Numbered from the stretch's first letter, positions 1 to 10,416 are shown. The stretch: DNA of 64,000 bases from Burkholderiales bacterium (GCA_016213205.1 JACRAZ010000077.1:62001-126000); one strand, 5' to 3'. Numbers and translations: made by a program. The notes: generated by a model not told the origin, from the sequence alone.

Positions 1-2630
1 TGCAATTGGTAATCCCGGCCGGCCAGCGCGGGGATCGTCAGCGTGTGGGCCTGCTTGTCGGCATTGAGCAGGTAGACGATCTCGCGGAAGCCCGCGCCGG
101 GCAGGCCTTCGCCATCGAGCTGGCCCACCAGCACCGTGGGCACCTGCGCCGGGCCGGTGTTGTGCAGGCGCAGGCGCTGGCGGATATCGGCCGCGCTGCG
201 CAGGCGAAACAGCGTGGAGCTGGCGCGGATGGCCAGCAGGTCGCGGAAGGCATCACGCGACCAGGCGATCTCGGCCGGCCCGGGCGTGATCGACGCATCG
301 GCCAGCAGCGCCTGCAGCGCCGGCCACTGCGCGCCGTTGTCCTGCTGCGGCGGCAAGCCGGTGCCGAAGTGGTGGTCGGTGCAGGTCCAGTCGAGCCGGT
401 TGAACCAGTCGCCCGAGTCGAAGCTGTTGCCATCCATCGACTTGCTGCGCAGGATGTCCTGGCCGGCATGGAAGTAGGCAATGCCCTGGCTGAACGCCAC
501 CACCGCGGTGCCGAGCGCCTGCACCCGGGCGCGGTCTTCCCGGCTCGTGCCGGGCGGCAGCTTGCCGGCGTTCTCGTCGAACAGGGTGCGGTTGTCGTGG
601 TTCTCGGCGTAGTTCACCACCTCGTCCGGCTCGGCCACGTAGCCGGCGGGCTGGTCGCCGTAGGGGATGCGCTCGGCCGCCACGGTGCTGCCGTCGTGGG
701 TGGTGATGGGGTAGTCGCGCAGCGAGCCGGCCAGGCCCACGCGCAGCATGTCGGCCGCGCGCCGCAGGTCGGCGTCGCCCGTGTCGGCGGGCGCCTGGGG
801 ATGCCGGTCGTACACCAGGCCGTTGAGCCAGCCCTGCGTGTGCAGGCCGCCGCGGCCGCGCAAGGCGTCGCGCGCGCGGTCGCTGAAGGTGGCGATGCCG
901 CTGCCGTTGAGCGACAGCTGCGAGGCCTGCTCGAAGCGCGCGCCATGGGCCACCTCGCCGAAGTTCCAGCCCTCGCCGATGAGCGCGATGTCGCGGCCGG
1001 TGGCCTCGCGCAGCCGCTGCTTCAGCCGCAGCATCAGCGCCTTGGGCTGGTGGCCCATCAGGTCGAAGCGGAAGGAATCGATGCGGTAGGCCTGGGCCCA
1101 GGTGAGCACCGAGTCGACCAGCAGCCTGCCCATCATGCGGTGCTCGGTGGCGGTGTTGTCGCAGCAGGTGGAGCGCTCGACGCGGCCCATCCCGTCCAGC
1201 CGGTGGTAGTAGCCGGGCACGATGCGGTCCAGCACCGAGGCCGGGTGCTGGCCGGAGGCACTGGTGTGGTTGTAGACCATGTCCATGCCCACCCGCAGGC
1301 CGGCGTCGTGCAGCGCCTGCACCATCTGCCGGAATTCGAGGATGCGGGCCGCGCCGTCGTCCACCCGGGTGGCGTAACTGCCCTCGGGCACGGTGTAGTG
1401 CAGCGGGTCGTAGCCCCAGTTGAAGCAGTCGGTCGCGGCGCCGGCCATCACCAGCGCCTGCTGCGCCGGGCTGTCGGGCGCGGCGCGGCGCAGGGCCGCG
1501 GCGTCCGGCGTGCTGCAGCCCTGCTCGGGCACGGTGGCGAAGTCGAACACCGGCAGCAGGTGCAGGTCGGTCACGCCGGCACGGGCCAGCGCCGCCAGGT
1601 GGCGCATGCCGGTGCTGCCAGCCACCGTGAAGGCCGCGTATTTGCCACGATAGGCCTGCGGCACGGTGTCATCGCCGATCGAGAAATCGCGCACGTGCAG
1701 CTCGTAGATCACCAGGTCGGTGGCCGCCTGCACCGTGGCCGGCGTGGCGTGGCGGTCCCAGCCCGGCGGCTTGAGCGCCGGGCTGTCCAGCGCGAACACC
1801 ACGCTGCGCCGCGAATCGGCGGTCAGGCCCAGCGCATACGGGTCGGTGACCCGGTTGCGCACCCGGCCGACCCCCGGCACCACGCCGTCCACCAGGTAGC
1901 GGTAGCTGCGGCCGGACAGATCACCCGGCACCCGTGCCGCCCAGATGCCGGTGCGCGCATCACGCTGCATCGGCAGCACCCGTCGCGCCGGGCCGGTGGC
2001 ATCGTCGTGCAGGCACAGCTGCACCGCCTGTGCGGTGGGCGCCCAGAGCTTGAAGCGGGTGCTGGCGGCCGTGGGCTGCGCGCCCAGGCCGGGCTCGGCC
2101 TCGGCCGCCGCGTACAGGCCATCCAGCGCGCCGGGCAGCTGCACCGGGGTGGCGCGTTGCACCCGGCCCGCGGCATCGGTCTGCACCAGCACCAGCTGCC
2201 AGCGCAGCAGCTCGGCCAGGCGGGGCGCGTCGCGTGCGCCCAGGGCCAGCCTCAGCCCGGCGCCCAGGTGGCGCCAGCGCTGGTGCAAGGCGGCCGGCAG
2301 CGGCTGAGGGTCCACCCCCATCGGCAGCGTGGCATCGGCCCCCTGCACCGGCTGCCCCAGCGCCACCCGCAGGCCCGCGCGGCGCGAAGCCACCAGCCGG
2401 TAGCGAGCGCCCGGCTCGGCCTGCACCTGCGGCCACTGCAGGCGCCGTGCATCCAGCCACACGGCCTGCGCTTGCGGCGCTGCGGGCGCGGGCAGTGGCG
2501 CGGCCACGTCGAGCACGGTCTGGAACGCGGGCGCATCGCAGGCCTGGCGCGCCGCCGCAGCGGCCGCAGCGGCCGGCCCCAGCAGGGCCCACCCGAGGAG
2601 GAAGCAGAGCAGCTTCAAGGCATCATCCAC
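1..2630 (-). CDS. Pullulanase-type alpha-1,6-glucosidase (GH13), C-terminus beyond window edge
   Basis: This is a debranching enzyme for alpha-1,6 links in starch, pullulan or limit dextrins. The reading frame is open from 2630 through position 1, about 876 residues, so the 3' end is missing. The N-terminus ([20 protein letters not shown]) is a signal peptide, so the enzyme is exported. A CBM48-like beta domain (ends near residue 270) precedes the GH13 barrel. The catalytic motifs are visible: nucleophile in [11 protein letters not shown] (about residue 520), acid/base in [10 protein letters not shown] (about 550) and stabiliser in ENHDNRT (about 678). I chose the GTG at 2630; a TTG at 2618 in the same frame is equally possible and neither has a strong ribosome binding site. 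It is divergent from an amylase lipoprotein at 2681, with only about 50 bp between them. Confidence 0.9.
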   Translation of the reverse strand, partial: MDDALKLLCFLLGWALLGPAAAAAAAARQACDAPAFQTVLDVAAPLPAPAAPQAQAVWLDARRLQWPQVQAEPGARYRLVASRRAGLRVALGQPVQGADATLPMGVDPQPLPAALHQRWRHLGAGLRLALGARDAPRLAELLRWQLVLVQTDAAGRVQRATPVQLPGALDGLYAAAEAEPGLGAQPTAASTRFKLWAPTAQAVQLCLHDDATGPARRVLPMQRDARTGIWAARVPGDLSGRSYRYLVDGVVPGVGRVRNRVTDPYALGLTADSRRSVVFALDSPALKPPGWDRHATPATVQAATDLVIYELHVRDFSIGDDTVPQAYRGKYAAFTVAGSTGMRHLAALARAGVTDLHLLPVFDFATVPEQGCSTPDAAALRRAAPDSPAQQALVMAGAATDCFNWGYDPLHYTVPEGSYATRVDDGAARILEFRQMVQALHDAGLRVGMDMVYNHTSASGQHPASVLDRIVPGYYHRLDGMGRVERSTCCDNTATEHRMMGRLLVDSVLTWAQAYRIDSFRFDLMGHQPKALMLRLKQRLREATGRDIALIGEGWNFGEVAHGARFEQASQLSLNGSGIATFSDRARDALRGRGGLHTQGWLNGLVYDRHPQAPADTGDADLRRAADMLRVGLAGSLRDYPITTHDGSTVAAERIPYGDQPAGYVAEPDEVVNYAENHDNRTLFDENAGKLPPGTSREDRARVQALGTAVVAFSQGIAYFHAGQDILRSKSMDGNSFDSGDWFNRLDWTCTDHHFGTGLPPQQDNGAQWPALQALLADASITPGPAEIAWSRDAFRDLLAIRASSTLFRLRSAADIRQRLRLHNTGPAQVPTVLVGQLDGEGLPGAGFREIVYLLNADKQAHTLTIPALAGRDYQL

Positions 2631-2680
2631 GCACCGAACGGTCGACCGATGATATGGATGCCAACCCCTGCACGCCATGG

Positions 2681-4264
2681 ATGCGAACCAGCACACTGGC
2701 CCTGCTGTGCTGCCTGGGCGCCTGCGCGCTGCCGACTGCCACGCCGCGCTTCGAGCCCCGGCCGGTGGCCGCCGCCGACCCTGGCAGCGCCCTGCCGGCG
2801 GGCTGGCAGCACGGCGCCTTCATGCAGGTGTTCGTGCGCGCCTATGCCGACAGCGATGGCGACGGCATCGGCGACCTGCGCGGCCTGATCGGGCGCCTGG
2901 ACTACCTGAAGGACCTGGGCATCCAGGGCCTGTGGCTGCTGCCGGTGACCACCAGTGCCGACCACGACCATGGTTACGCGGTGACCGACTTCCGCCGCAT
3001 CGAGCCCGCCTACGGCACGATGGCCGATTTCGACGAGCTGCTGCACCAGGCGCACCAGCGCGGCATCGGCGTGATCGTGGACTACGTGATCAACCATGCG
3101 GCCGACCAGCACCCCGCCTTCGTTCAGGCGCGCAGCACGCGCGACAGCCCCTGGCGCGACTGGTTCGTGTGGCAGGACGAGGCGCCCGAGGGCTGGCGCA
3201 TCTTCGACAAGAACCCCTGGACCGCCACGCCCACCGGCCACTACTTCGGCACCTTCAGCGCCCGCATGCCGGACTTCAACCTGCGCAACCCGGCGGTGCT
3301 GGCCTGGCACCAGGACAACCTGCGCCACTGGCTCAACCGCGGCGTGGATGGCTTCCGCTTCGACGCGGTGGCGCACCTGGTGGAAAACGGCCCGCAGGCG
3401 TGGAAGGACCAGCCCGAGAACCACGCGATCCTGCGCGAGCTGCGCGCACTGATGGGCGGCTACAGGCACCGGCACGGGGTGTGCGAGGCCACGGCCCAGC
3501 CCGAGCAATGGGCCGGGGAGCAGGCCTGCGGCAGTGCCTTCGCGTTCGAGCTGTCCGGCCAGGTGCTCGGCGCGGCGCGGGGCCAGCCGCAGGCCATCGC
3601 CCAGGTGGCCGCGTACTTCACGAAAGCGCCGCTCACGATGGCCACGATGCTGGCCAACCACGACCTCTTCGCCGGCCGCCGGGTGTGGGACCAGCTCGCC
3701 GGCGACGCAGCCGCCTACCGGCTGGCCGCCGCCACCTACCTGCTGCTGCCCGGCACGCCGTTCATCTACTACGGCGAGGAGATCGGCATGGCCGGCCTGG
3801 CCTCGCTGCCGGGCGACGCCCAGTTGCGCACCCCGATGAGCTGGACCGCCGATGCGGCCAGCGCCGGGTTCAGTGCCGGCCAACCGTTCCGCGCGCTGTC
3901 GCCCAACCGGGCCACGCACAACGTGGCGGCGGCACTGCAGGACCCGGGCTCGCTGCTGGCGTTCTACAAGGCCATGCTCTCGCTGCGCCGGCATGTCGCG
4001 CCCATCGCGCGCGGCAGCTACGAGGCCCCGCAGGTGCAGGGCACGGCCTTCGCGTTCCAGCGCAAGCTGGGCGAGCAGCATGCGCTGGTGCTCATCAACT
4101 ACGGCCGCGAGGCCACCACGCTGCGCGTGGCGGGCCTGGGCGCCCACGCGGCCTGGAGCAACGAGCACCCGGCGGGCGGCGCCCCGTCCCGTGCCGATGC
4201 CGAAGGCACGATCCACTTCGCCCTGGCGCCACAGTCGGTGCGGGTGCTGCAGCGGCAGCCTTGA
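2681..4264 (+). CDS. Alpha-amylase family lipoprotein (GH13)
   Basis: A 527-residue alpha-glucan hydrolase predicted to be anchored in a membrane. The N-terminus MRTSTLALLCCLGAC is a lipoprotein signal with lipobox LGAC, lipidated Cys about residue 15. The GH13 barrel follows: VDYVINH, GVDGFRFDAV (nucleophile D228), GVCEAT (acid/base E269) and LANHD (stabiliser D328), then a short C-terminal beta domain. All three catalytic acids are present. An upstream in-frame ATG at 2654 would add nine residues, but the ATG at 2681 gives the cleaner lipoprotein signal. It is divergent from the pullulanase and followed 18 bp later by an acetyltransferase gene. The precise specificity (amylase, alpha-glucosidase or oligo-1,6-glucosidase) cannot be fixed by eye. 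Confidence 0.9.
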   Translation: MRTSTLALLCCLGACALPTATPRFEPRPVAAADPGSALPAGWQHGAFMQVFVRAYADSDGDGIGDLRGLIGRLDYLKDLGIQGLWLLPVTTSADHDHGYAVTDFRRIEPAYGTMADFDELLHQAHQRGIGVIVDYVINHAADQHPAFVQARSTRDSPWRDWFVWQDEAPEGWRIFDKNPWTATPTGHYFGTFSARMPDFNLRNPAVLAWHQDNLRHWLNRGVDGFRFDAVAHLVENGPQAWKDQPENHAILRELRALMGGYRHRHGVCEATAQPEQWAGEQACGSAFAFELSGQVLGAARGQPQAIAQVAAYFTKAPLTMATMLANHDLFAGRRVWDQLAGDAAAYRLAAATYLLLPGTPFIYYGEEIGMAGLASLPGDAQLRTPMSWTADAASAGFSAGQPFRALSPNRATHNVAAALQDPGSLLAFYKAMLSLRRHVAPIARGSYEAPQVQGTAFAFQRKLGEQHALVLINYGREATTLRVAGLGAHAAWSNEHPAGGAPSRADAEGTIHFALAPQSVRVLQRQP

Positions 4265-4282
4265 GCGCCCGGGAGCCGGCCG

Positions 4283-4804
4283 ATGCGCGAGATTCCTGAA
4301 CTGCTCACCCCACGCCTGCGGTTGCGCGCCTTCCGCGCCGAGGACCTGGACGCCTATGCCGCGATGTGCGCGGATGCCGAGGTGATGCGCCACATCGGCG
4401 AAGGCCAGCCGGTGGGCCGCGACATCGCCTGGCGCCAGATGGCGATGTTCCTCGGCCACTGGCCGCTGCGCGGGCTGGGCCAGTGGGCCGTGCAGGCACG
4501 CGAGGACGGCCGCCTGCTGGGCCGAGCCGGCTTCCTGCACCCCGAGGGCTGGCCGGGCTGCGAGGCCGCCTGGCTGCTGGCGCGTGAGGCCTGGGGCCAG
4601 GGCATGGCCTTCGAGGCCATGCAGGCCGCGCTGCAGTGGGCCCACCGCACGGGTGCTGCGCCCGCACTGATCAGCCTGATCCGGCCGGACAACCACCGCT
4701 CCGCTCGCCTGGCCGAACGCCTGGGCGCCCGGCGCGAGGGCCGCATCGTGTTCATGGGCGGCGATATCGAGGTGTTCCGCCACCCGCCGTTCGACGAGGG
4801 CTGA
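4283..4804 (+). CDS. GNAT-family N-acetyltransferase (RimJ/RimL type)
   Basis: A 173-residue cytoplasmic acetyltransferase using acetyl-CoA; the substrate is unknown. It opens with the typical RimJ-like start TPRLRLRAFRAEDLDAYA, followed by a central strand QWAVQAREDGRLLGRAG, the acetyl-CoA loop region around AREAWGQGMAFEAM, and the C-terminal NHRSARLAERLG helix seen in this family. It begins 18 bp after the amylase lipoprotein and is probably cotranscribed with it. No link to sugar metabolism is visible. It is convergent with the cyclomaltodextrinase-like gene, whose stop lies 11 bp downstream. Confidence 0.88.
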   Translation: MREIPELLTPRLRLRAFRAEDLDAYAAMCADAEVMRHIGEGQPVGRDIAWRQMAMFLGHWPLRGLGQWAVQAREDGRLLGRAGFLHPEGWPGCEAAWLLAREAWGQGMAFEAMQAALQWAHRTGAAPALISLIRPDNHRSARLAERLGARREGRIVFMGGDIEVFRHPPFDEG

Positions 4805-4815
4805 GCCCGCCCGCA

Positions 4816-6687
4816 TCAACGCAGCTCGATCACCAGCACCGAGCGCGGCGGCAGCTCCAGCGTGCGCGAGAGGTCCAGGCGCCGGCCGCTCAGCACCTCG
4901 GTGCCCTGGGCATCGGGCGCCAGGCGCTCGTGGAAGCGCCGGGTGTCCAGCGTCACCGCCTCGCGGCGCTTGTTGAAGGCCACCATCACCTGCTGCGGCC
5001 CGTCATGGCGAAAGTAGACGTAGGTGCCGTTCTCCGGCGCGTAGTGCGTGAGCCGGCCGTGGTGGATGACACGCTGGTGCTTGCGCCAGTTCATCAGCCG
5101 GCGCACGAAGTCCTGGGCCTCGCGCTGCTCGGGCGTGAGCCCCGCGCCGGTGACGGCGTTCACCGCATCGCCCGGCCAGCCGCCGGGAAAGTCCTGCCGT
5201 GTGGCGCCGTCGTCGCGCTGCGTGGGGCTGGTCATCAGCAGCTCGGTGCCGTAGTAGAGCTGGGGGATGCCGCGCATCGTCAGCACATAAGCCAGCGCCA
5301 TCTTGGTGAGCGCGAGGTCGCCGCCCAGCGCGCTGTGCAGGCGCGGCACGTCGTGGTTGCCCTCGAACAGCACCATGTTCATCGGCTCGGTGTAGAGCGT
5401 GTCGTTCACCAGGGCCTCGTAGAGCTCGGTGAAGCCGCCGTTCCAGGCTTCCTCGGACAGCAGTGCCCGCCGCAGCACGTAGTGCAGCGGAAAGTCCATC
5501 AGGCTGGGCAGTTGTGACACCAGCCCGGGCGCCAGCGTGCGGCCGCGCTGCCAGCGCGCCACCACGGCGGGGTTGCCGCTCCACTCCTCGCCCACCAGGT
5601 TGAGCTGCGGGTACTCGGCCATCACGGCCTGGGTGAAGCGGGCCAGGAAGGCGGCGTCCGAGTAGCCGAAGGTGTCCACCCGCAGGCCCGCCAGGTCGGC
5701 GTACTCGATCCACCAGATCGCGTTCTGCGTCAGGTAGGTGGCCAGCAGCGGCTGGCGCTGGTTCAGGTCGGGCATCTCGGGCTCGAACCAGCCCTGGGTG
5801 AAGTTGTCGCGGTCGTCCTGGGCCGCATAGGGGTCGCTCACCGCGGTGCGGGCATGGCGCGTGGCGACGAAGCGGCCGCCCATCGTGAGCCAATCGGCGC
5901 TGGGCAGGTCGGCCATCCACCAGTGGCCCGAGCCGATGTGGTTGAGCACCACGTCCTGGATCATGCCCAGGCCCCGGGCGCGGCCCTGGGTCACGAGGCG
6001 GCGGTAGTCCTCGTTGCTGCCGAAGCGCGGGTCGATGCGGTAGAGGTCGGTGGCCGCATAACCGTGGTACGAGTAGCGAGCCTGCTTGTTCTCGACCAGC
6101 GGCGTGGGCCACAGCATCGTGAAGCCCAGGCCGGCGATGTAGTCCAGGTGCTGCGCGATGCCCTGCAGGTCGCCCCCATGGCGGCCGGCGCCGATGTCGG
6201 CCCGGTTCACCGGGTCGGGGTAGCCTGCGATGGTGTCGTTGCCCGGGTCGCCGTTGGCAAAACGGTCGGGCACCAGGTTCAGGATCACGTCGGCGCTGGA
6301 AAAGCCGCGCCGCTGGGCCGAGCCGGCGCGGCGCGCGCGCAGTTCGTAGGCCTGCGCCAGCACGTCGGCGCCGCGCGTGAAGCGCAGCGCCAGCGTGCCG
6401 GGCCGGGCCTCGGGCGCCAGCGCGAGGTCGATGAACAGGTAGTTCGGGCTGGCCACCCGCTGCACCCCGGTGACCTGCACGCCCGGGTGCTGCAGCGATG
6501 GCGTGAACTCGGCGATGCGCGGCCCATGCACCAGCAGCTGCAGCCGGGGGCTGGCCATGCCGGCCCACCAGAATGGCGGCTCGATGCGGTCGATGGCCGG
6601 GCCGGCCGCGCGTGCGCCGGCACTGGCCAGCAGCAGGGCCAGCCAGAGCAGCATGCCCGCCCAGGCGCGGGCGGCCCGCGGCGTCAT
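4816..6687 (-). CDS. Exported cyclomaltodextrinase/neopullulanase-like GH13 enzyme
   Basis: A 623-residue GH13 enzyme with an N-terminal signal peptide (MTPRAARAWAGMLLWLALLL, likely cut after ARA at about residue 27). An Ig-like cyclomaltodextrinase N-terminal domain (about residues 30-120, RIEPPFWWAGM) is followed by the barrel starting at DVILNLVPDRFANGD. Catalytic residues are in LAGLRVDTF (D338), LVGEEW (E367) and EGNHD (D446). The Ig-like domain is the family hallmark for cyclodextrin and maltodextrin hydrolysis. The start ATG overlaps the malQ stop (ATGA), so it is the last gene of the glycogen operon. An exported enzyme at the end of an otherwise cytoplasmic glycogen operon is unusual. 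Confidence 0.9.
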   Translation of the reverse strand: MTPRAARAWAGMLLWLALLLASAGARAAGPAIDRIEPPFWWAGMASPRLQLLVHGPRIAEFTPSLQHPGVQVTGVQRVASPNYLFIDLALAPEARPGTLALRFTRGADVLAQAYELRARRAGSAQRRGFSSADVILNLVPDRFANGDPGNDTIAGYPDPVNRADIGAGRHGGDLQGIAQHLDYIAGLGFTMLWPTPLVENKQARYSYHGYAATDLYRIDPRFGSNEDYRRLVTQGRARGLGMIQDVVLNHIGSGHWWMADLPSADWLTMGGRFVATRHARTAVSDPYAAQDDRDNFTQGWFEPEMPDLNQRQPLLATYLTQNAIWWIEYADLAGLRVDTFGYSDAAFLARFTQAVMAEYPQLNLVGEEWSGNPAVVARWQRGRTLAPGLVSQLPSLMDFPLHYVLRRALLSEEAWNGGFTELYEALVNDTLYTEPMNMVLFEGNHDVPRLHSALGGDLALTKMALAYVLTMRGIPQLYYGTELLMTSPTQRDDGATRQDFPGGWPGDAVNAVTGAGLTPEQREAQDFVRRLMNWRKHQRVIHHGRLTHYAPENGTYVYFRHDGPQQVMVAFNKRREAVTLDTRRFHERLAPDAQGTEVLSGRRLDLSRTLELPPRSVLVIELR

Positions 6688-8204
6688 GCCGGCAGGCCTA
6701 GCAGCGCCAGCGGCCCGCGCCCGCTGGCCGCGGTGATCAGGCCCAGCACGCGGCCCGGCTCGCTGCCGACCATGCCCCATTCGAAGCGCCAGGACCAGTT
6801 GGCCTCGCCCACCGTGCCCGGCGTGTTCATGCGGTGGCGGCTGTCCAGGCCCAGCACGTCCTGGAACTGGCACACCGCGATGTTGGCCACCGAGTTGCAC
6901 GCGGCGCGGATCATCGCCCAGTGCACGTTGGCCGCGTCGGTGGCGAGGTAGGCGCCGGCATAGGCGCGCTCGCGCTCGGGTGCGTTGTCCCACCAGCCGC
7001 GGGCGGTTTCGTTGTCGTGCGTGCCGGTGTAGACCAGGAAGTGCGGCCCGTAGTTGTGCGGCAGGAACTCGTGCGTGCCATCGCCGCCGAAGGCGAACTG
7101 CAGGATCTTCATGCCGGGGAAGCCGCAGCCATCGCGCAGCGCGATCACGTCGGGCGTGATCAGGCCCAGGTCCTCGGCCACGATGGGCAGCTCGCCCAGG
7201 CGGCGCGCGATCGCATCGAACAGGGCCTGGCCGGGGCCGGGCAGCCAGCGCCCTTCCTGCGCCGTGGGGCTGCTGGCGGGGATCTCGTAGTAGCCGGCAA
7301 AGCCGCGGAAGTGGTCGATGCGGAACACGTCCGCATGGTCGAGTGCGCGGTGCACGCGCGCGGTCCACCAGGCGTAGTCTTCGGCGGCCATGCGGTCCCA
7401 GCGGTACAGCGGGTTGCCCCAGCGCTGGCCCAGCGGGCCCAGGTCGTCCGGCGGCACGCCGGCCACCACGGTGGGCTGCCAGGCTTCGTCCAGCTCGTAC
7501 AGGTCGGGCCGGGCCCAGCAATCGGCGCTGTGGTGGGCCACGAAGATCGGCAGGTCGCCCATGATGTGCACGCCGCGCTGGTTGGCATGGGCCTTCAGTG
7601 CCGCGGCCTGGGTGTCGAAGCACCACTGCACGAACTGCCAGAACCCGATCTCGGCCGCATGCGTGCGGCGTGCGGCGGCCAGCGCGGCCGCCTCGCGCCG
7701 GCACAGCGGCGGCGCCCATTCCCACCAGCACCGGCCGGCGTGGGCGGTTTCCAGCGCCATGAAGAGGGCGTAGTCGTCCAGCCAGTAGGCCTGCGCCAGC
7801 TGCCATTGCGCGAGGGCCTCGCGCTCGGCCACGCTGGCGCGCGCCTCGAAGCCGGCAAAGGCCGCGCGCAACTGGGCCAGGCGCCAGGGCACGACACGCT
7901 CGAAGTCCACCCGCCGCGGATCGAAGCCACCGGCCGGGAGCACCGGCGCGGCCAGCCAGCCCTGCGCGACCAGCGGCTCCAGCGCCACCATCAGCGGGCT
8001 GCCGGCAAAGGCCGAGACACTCTGGTAGGGCGAGTTGGCCGGCCCGATCGGCGTGGTGGGCAGCCATTGCCACAAGGATTGCCCGGCCGCGGCCAGCCAG
8101 TCGACGAAGTGGTAGGCCTCGGGCCCGAAATCGCCGATGCCGTGCGGCCCGGGCAGCGAGGTCACGTGCAGCAGCACGCCGGATGCGCGTTGGTGAAGGT
8201 TCAT
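6684..8204 (-). CDS. malQ: 4-alpha-glucanotransferase (amylomaltase, GH77)
   Basis: A 506-residue cytoplasmic enzyme that disproportionates maltodextrins, releasing glucose and lengthening chains for phosphorylase. It has the GH77 opening RASGVLLHVTSLPGPHGIGDFG, the substrate loop WLPTTPIGPANSPYQS, and catalytic motifs FRIDHFRG (nucleophile D297), VAEDLGLI (acid/base E344) and GTHDNET (D397). The length is normal for bacterial MalQ of the short type. It lies 30 bp after glgX and overlaps the next gene by 4 bp. With GlgP and GlgX it makes a complete route from branched glucan to glucose and glucose-1-phosphate. Confidence 0.97.
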   Translation of the reverse strand: MNLHQRASGVLLHVTSLPGPHGIGDFGPEAYHFVDWLAAAGQSLWQWLPTTPIGPANSPYQSVSAFAGSPLMVALEPLVAQGWLAAPVLPAGGFDPRRVDFERVVPWRLAQLRAAFAGFEARASVAEREALAQWQLAQAYWLDDYALFMALETAHAGRCWWEWAPPLCRREAAALAAARRTHAAEIGFWQFVQWCFDTQAAALKAHANQRGVHIMGDLPIFVAHHSADCWARPDLYELDEAWQPTVVAGVPPDDLGPLGQRWGNPLYRWDRMAAEDYAWWTARVHRALDHADVFRIDHFRGFAGYYEIPASSPTAQEGRWLPGPGQALFDAIARRLGELPIVAEDLGLITPDVIALRDGCGFPGMKILQFAFGGDGTHEFLPHNYGPHFLVYTGTHDNETARGWWDNAPERERAYAGAYLATDAANVHWAMIRAACNSVANIAVCQFQDVLGLDSRHRMNTPGTVGEANWSWRFEWGMVGSEPGRVLGLITAASGRGPLALLGLPA

Positions 8205-8234
8205 GCAGGAAGGTCCTTGGAACGACAGCCCGGT

Positions 8235-10397
8235 TCAGGGCGCCGCGCTGCGCAGCACCAGCAGTGCCCGCGCCGGCACCGCCACGGTGGCCACGGCGGG
8301 CAGCGCGGTGCCGCTGGCGAACTCGGCACTGGAATCGATGGCCACGCGCCACAGCCCCGGTGGCAGCGTGAAGCGTGTGGCCTGCGGCTCGGGGTTGAAG
8401 GCCAGCAGCAGCCGCGCGGCCGAAGGCGCGCCCGGCGCCGCCGGTGGGTCGTGCGGCGAGTTCAGGATCTGGCAGGCGAAGGCGTGCTGGCCGGCATCGT
8501 GCCAGTCGTTCACGCTCATCTCGCCGCCGGCCGGGGTGAGCCAGGCCAGCGACCGTTCACCCGCTGCGGCGGGCGGCGCGCGGAACCAGCGGTTGTGGCG
8601 CAACGCGGGCTCGGCGCGGCGCAGCGCCAGCAGTTCGGCCACGTAGGCCAGGAACTCGGGCTCGCGAAACTCGGCGGGCTCGCCAGGCGCGGCCTGCGGC
8701 CAATCGAGCCAGCCGGTGGGGTTGTCCTGGCAGTAGGCGTTGTTGTTGCCCTGCTGGGAGTTGCCGATCTCGTCGCCGGCGCAGAGCATCGGCGTGCCCT
8801 GGGCCAGCACCAGCGTGGCCATCATCGCGCGGCGCACCCTCTGCCGCAGGGCCCGGATCGCGGCGTCGTCGGTGGGCCCCTCGACGCCGAAGTTGGCGCA
8901 GGGCTCGCCATCGCGGCCATCGCGGTTGTGCTCGCCGTTGGCCTCGTTGTGCTTGGTGGCATGGCTCACCAGGTCGGCCAGCGTGAAGCCATCGTGCACC
9001 GCGATGAAGTTCACCGAGGCATGTGGCCGCCGCTGCCCGTGGTGGAACAGGTCGCTCGAGGCGGTGAAGCGGCGCGCCAGTTCGCCACGGCCCACGCTCT
9101 GGCCGGCCTGCGGGCCCAGCCAGTAGCGGCGCACGGTGTCACGGAACTTGTCGTTCCATTCCATGAAGCGGCCGGGAAAGCGGCCCACCTGGTAGCCGTC
9201 GTAGCCCGCGTCCCAGGGCTCGGCGATCAGGTGGGCACGGGCCAGGATCGGGTCCTGCCGCAGCGCGGTGAAGAACGCGGCATGCGGGTCGAAGCCATGG
9301 CGGGTGCGGCCCAGCACCGGCGCCAGGTCGAAGCGGAAGCCGTCCACGCCCATCTCCTGCACCCAGAAGCGCAGTGAATCGAGCACGAACTGCGTGACGC
9401 GCGGGTGCGCCACGTTCAGCGTGTTGCCGCAGCCGGTGTGGTTCTCGCAGCGGCTGCGGTCGTCGGGGTCCAGGCGGTACCAGCAGGCGTTGTCCAGCCC
9501 GCGGAAGCTGAGCGTGGCGCCGTGTTCGTTGCCTTCGGGCGTGTGGTTGTAGACCACGTCGAGCACCACCTCCAGGCCCTGGGCATGCAACGTGGCCACC
9601 ATCTGGCGGAACTCTTCGTTGGCCGCGGCCGGATCGTGCGGGTGCCGCGAGAAACGCGGGTCGGCGCAGAAGAAGCCCAGTGTGTTGTAGCCCCAGTAGT
9701 TCACCAGCCCGCGGCCGGCCAGCGCGGGTTCGTCGAGGTGGTATTGCACCGGCAGCAGCGAGAGCGTGGTGACGCCCAGGCGCTTGAAGTGCGCCACCGC
9801 GGCCGGGTGTGCCAGGCCGGCGTAGGTGCCGCGCACTTCGGAGGGGATGTCCGGGTGCTGCTGCGTGAAGCCCTTCACATGCAGCTCGTACAGCACCATG
9901 TCGGCCGGCGCGATGCGCGGCGCATTGAACCAGCCGGGCGCCGGCCGGCCCGGCGCGGCGACGCGGGCCTTCAGGGCGTGGGCGGCGTTGTCGCGCGTGT
10001 CGAAGGAGCGGTGGCCATCCGGGTGGCCCAGCGTGTGGCCGTGGTGCTCGTCGCGCCAGTGGAACGTGCCGACGATCTCGCGCGCGCAGGGGTCCAGCAG
10101 CAGCTTGGCGCGGTTGAAGCGGTGCCCGGCCTCGGGGGCATGCGGGCCATGCGCGCGCAGGCCATACACCAGCCCCGGCAGGGCACCCGGCAGGAAGCCG
10201 TGGAACACGCCGTCGTGGGGCCCCGTCAGGGGCAGGCGGCGCAGCTCGTGGGTGCCGGTGGCATCGAACAGGCACAGCTCGATGCGCTGCGCGTGTTCGG
10301 AGAACACCGCGAAGTTCACGCCACCTTCGCGCGCGTGCGCGCCCATCGGCTCGGGGCGGCCTTCCAGCAGGGTGTCGGGCAGGGATCGCGTCAGCAT
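8235..10397 (-). CDS. glgX: Glycogen debranching enzyme GlgX (GH13_11)
   Basis: A 720-residue isoamylase-type enzyme that removes alpha-1,6 side chains left by glycogen phosphorylase. An N-terminal CBM48 (EGGVNFAVFSEHAQRIELCLF, residues about 25-110) is followed by the GH13 barrel. Catalytic residues are in GVDGFRFDLAP (D357), LIAEPWDAG (E393) and VHDGFTL (D469). The GlgX/TreX signature NEANGEHNRDG is present. The ATG at 10397 (MLTRSLPDTLLEG) is preferred over longer starts that would run into glgB; the gap to the glgB stop is 19 bp. Confidence 0.97.
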   Translation of the reverse strand: MLTRSLPDTLLEGRPEPMGAHAREGGVNFAVFSEHAQRIELCLFDATGTHELRRLPLTGPHDGVFHGFLPGALPGLVYGLRAHGPHAPEAGHRFNRAKLLLDPCAREIVGTFHWRDEHHGHTLGHPDGHRSFDTRDNAAHALKARVAAPGRPAPGWFNAPRIAPADMVLYELHVKGFTQQHPDIPSEVRGTYAGLAHPAAVAHFKRLGVTTLSLLPVQYHLDEPALAGRGLVNYWGYNTLGFFCADPRFSRHPHDPAAANEEFRQMVATLHAQGLEVVLDVVYNHTPEGNEHGATLSFRGLDNACWYRLDPDDRSRCENHTGCGNTLNVAHPRVTQFVLDSLRFWVQEMGVDGFRFDLAPVLGRTRHGFDPHAAFFTALRQDPILARAHLIAEPWDAGYDGYQVGRFPGRFMEWNDKFRDTVRRYWLGPQAGQSVGRGELARRFTASSDLFHHGQRRPHASVNFIAVHDGFTLADLVSHATKHNEANGEHNRDGRDGEPCANFGVEGPTDDAAIRALRQRVRRAMMATLVLAQGTPMLCAGDEIGNSQQGNNNAYCQDNPTGWLDWPQAAPGEPAEFREPEFLAYVAELLALRRAEPALRHNRWFRAPPAAAGERSLAWLTPAGGEMSVNDWHDAGQHAFACQILNSPHDPPAAPGAPSAARLLLAFNPEPQATRFTLPPGLWRVAIDSSAEFASGTALPAVATVAVPARALLVLRSAAP

Positions 10398-10416
10398 GGT
10401 GGTCGAGCCCGGCGGC

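Noticed and set aside
6..2888. A 960-codon plus-strand open frame
   Set aside because: It is antisense to the pullulanase gene, whose minus-strand translation has full GH13 motifs. The plus-strand product is low-complexity and matches nothing recognisable; long shadow frames are expected at this GC content.
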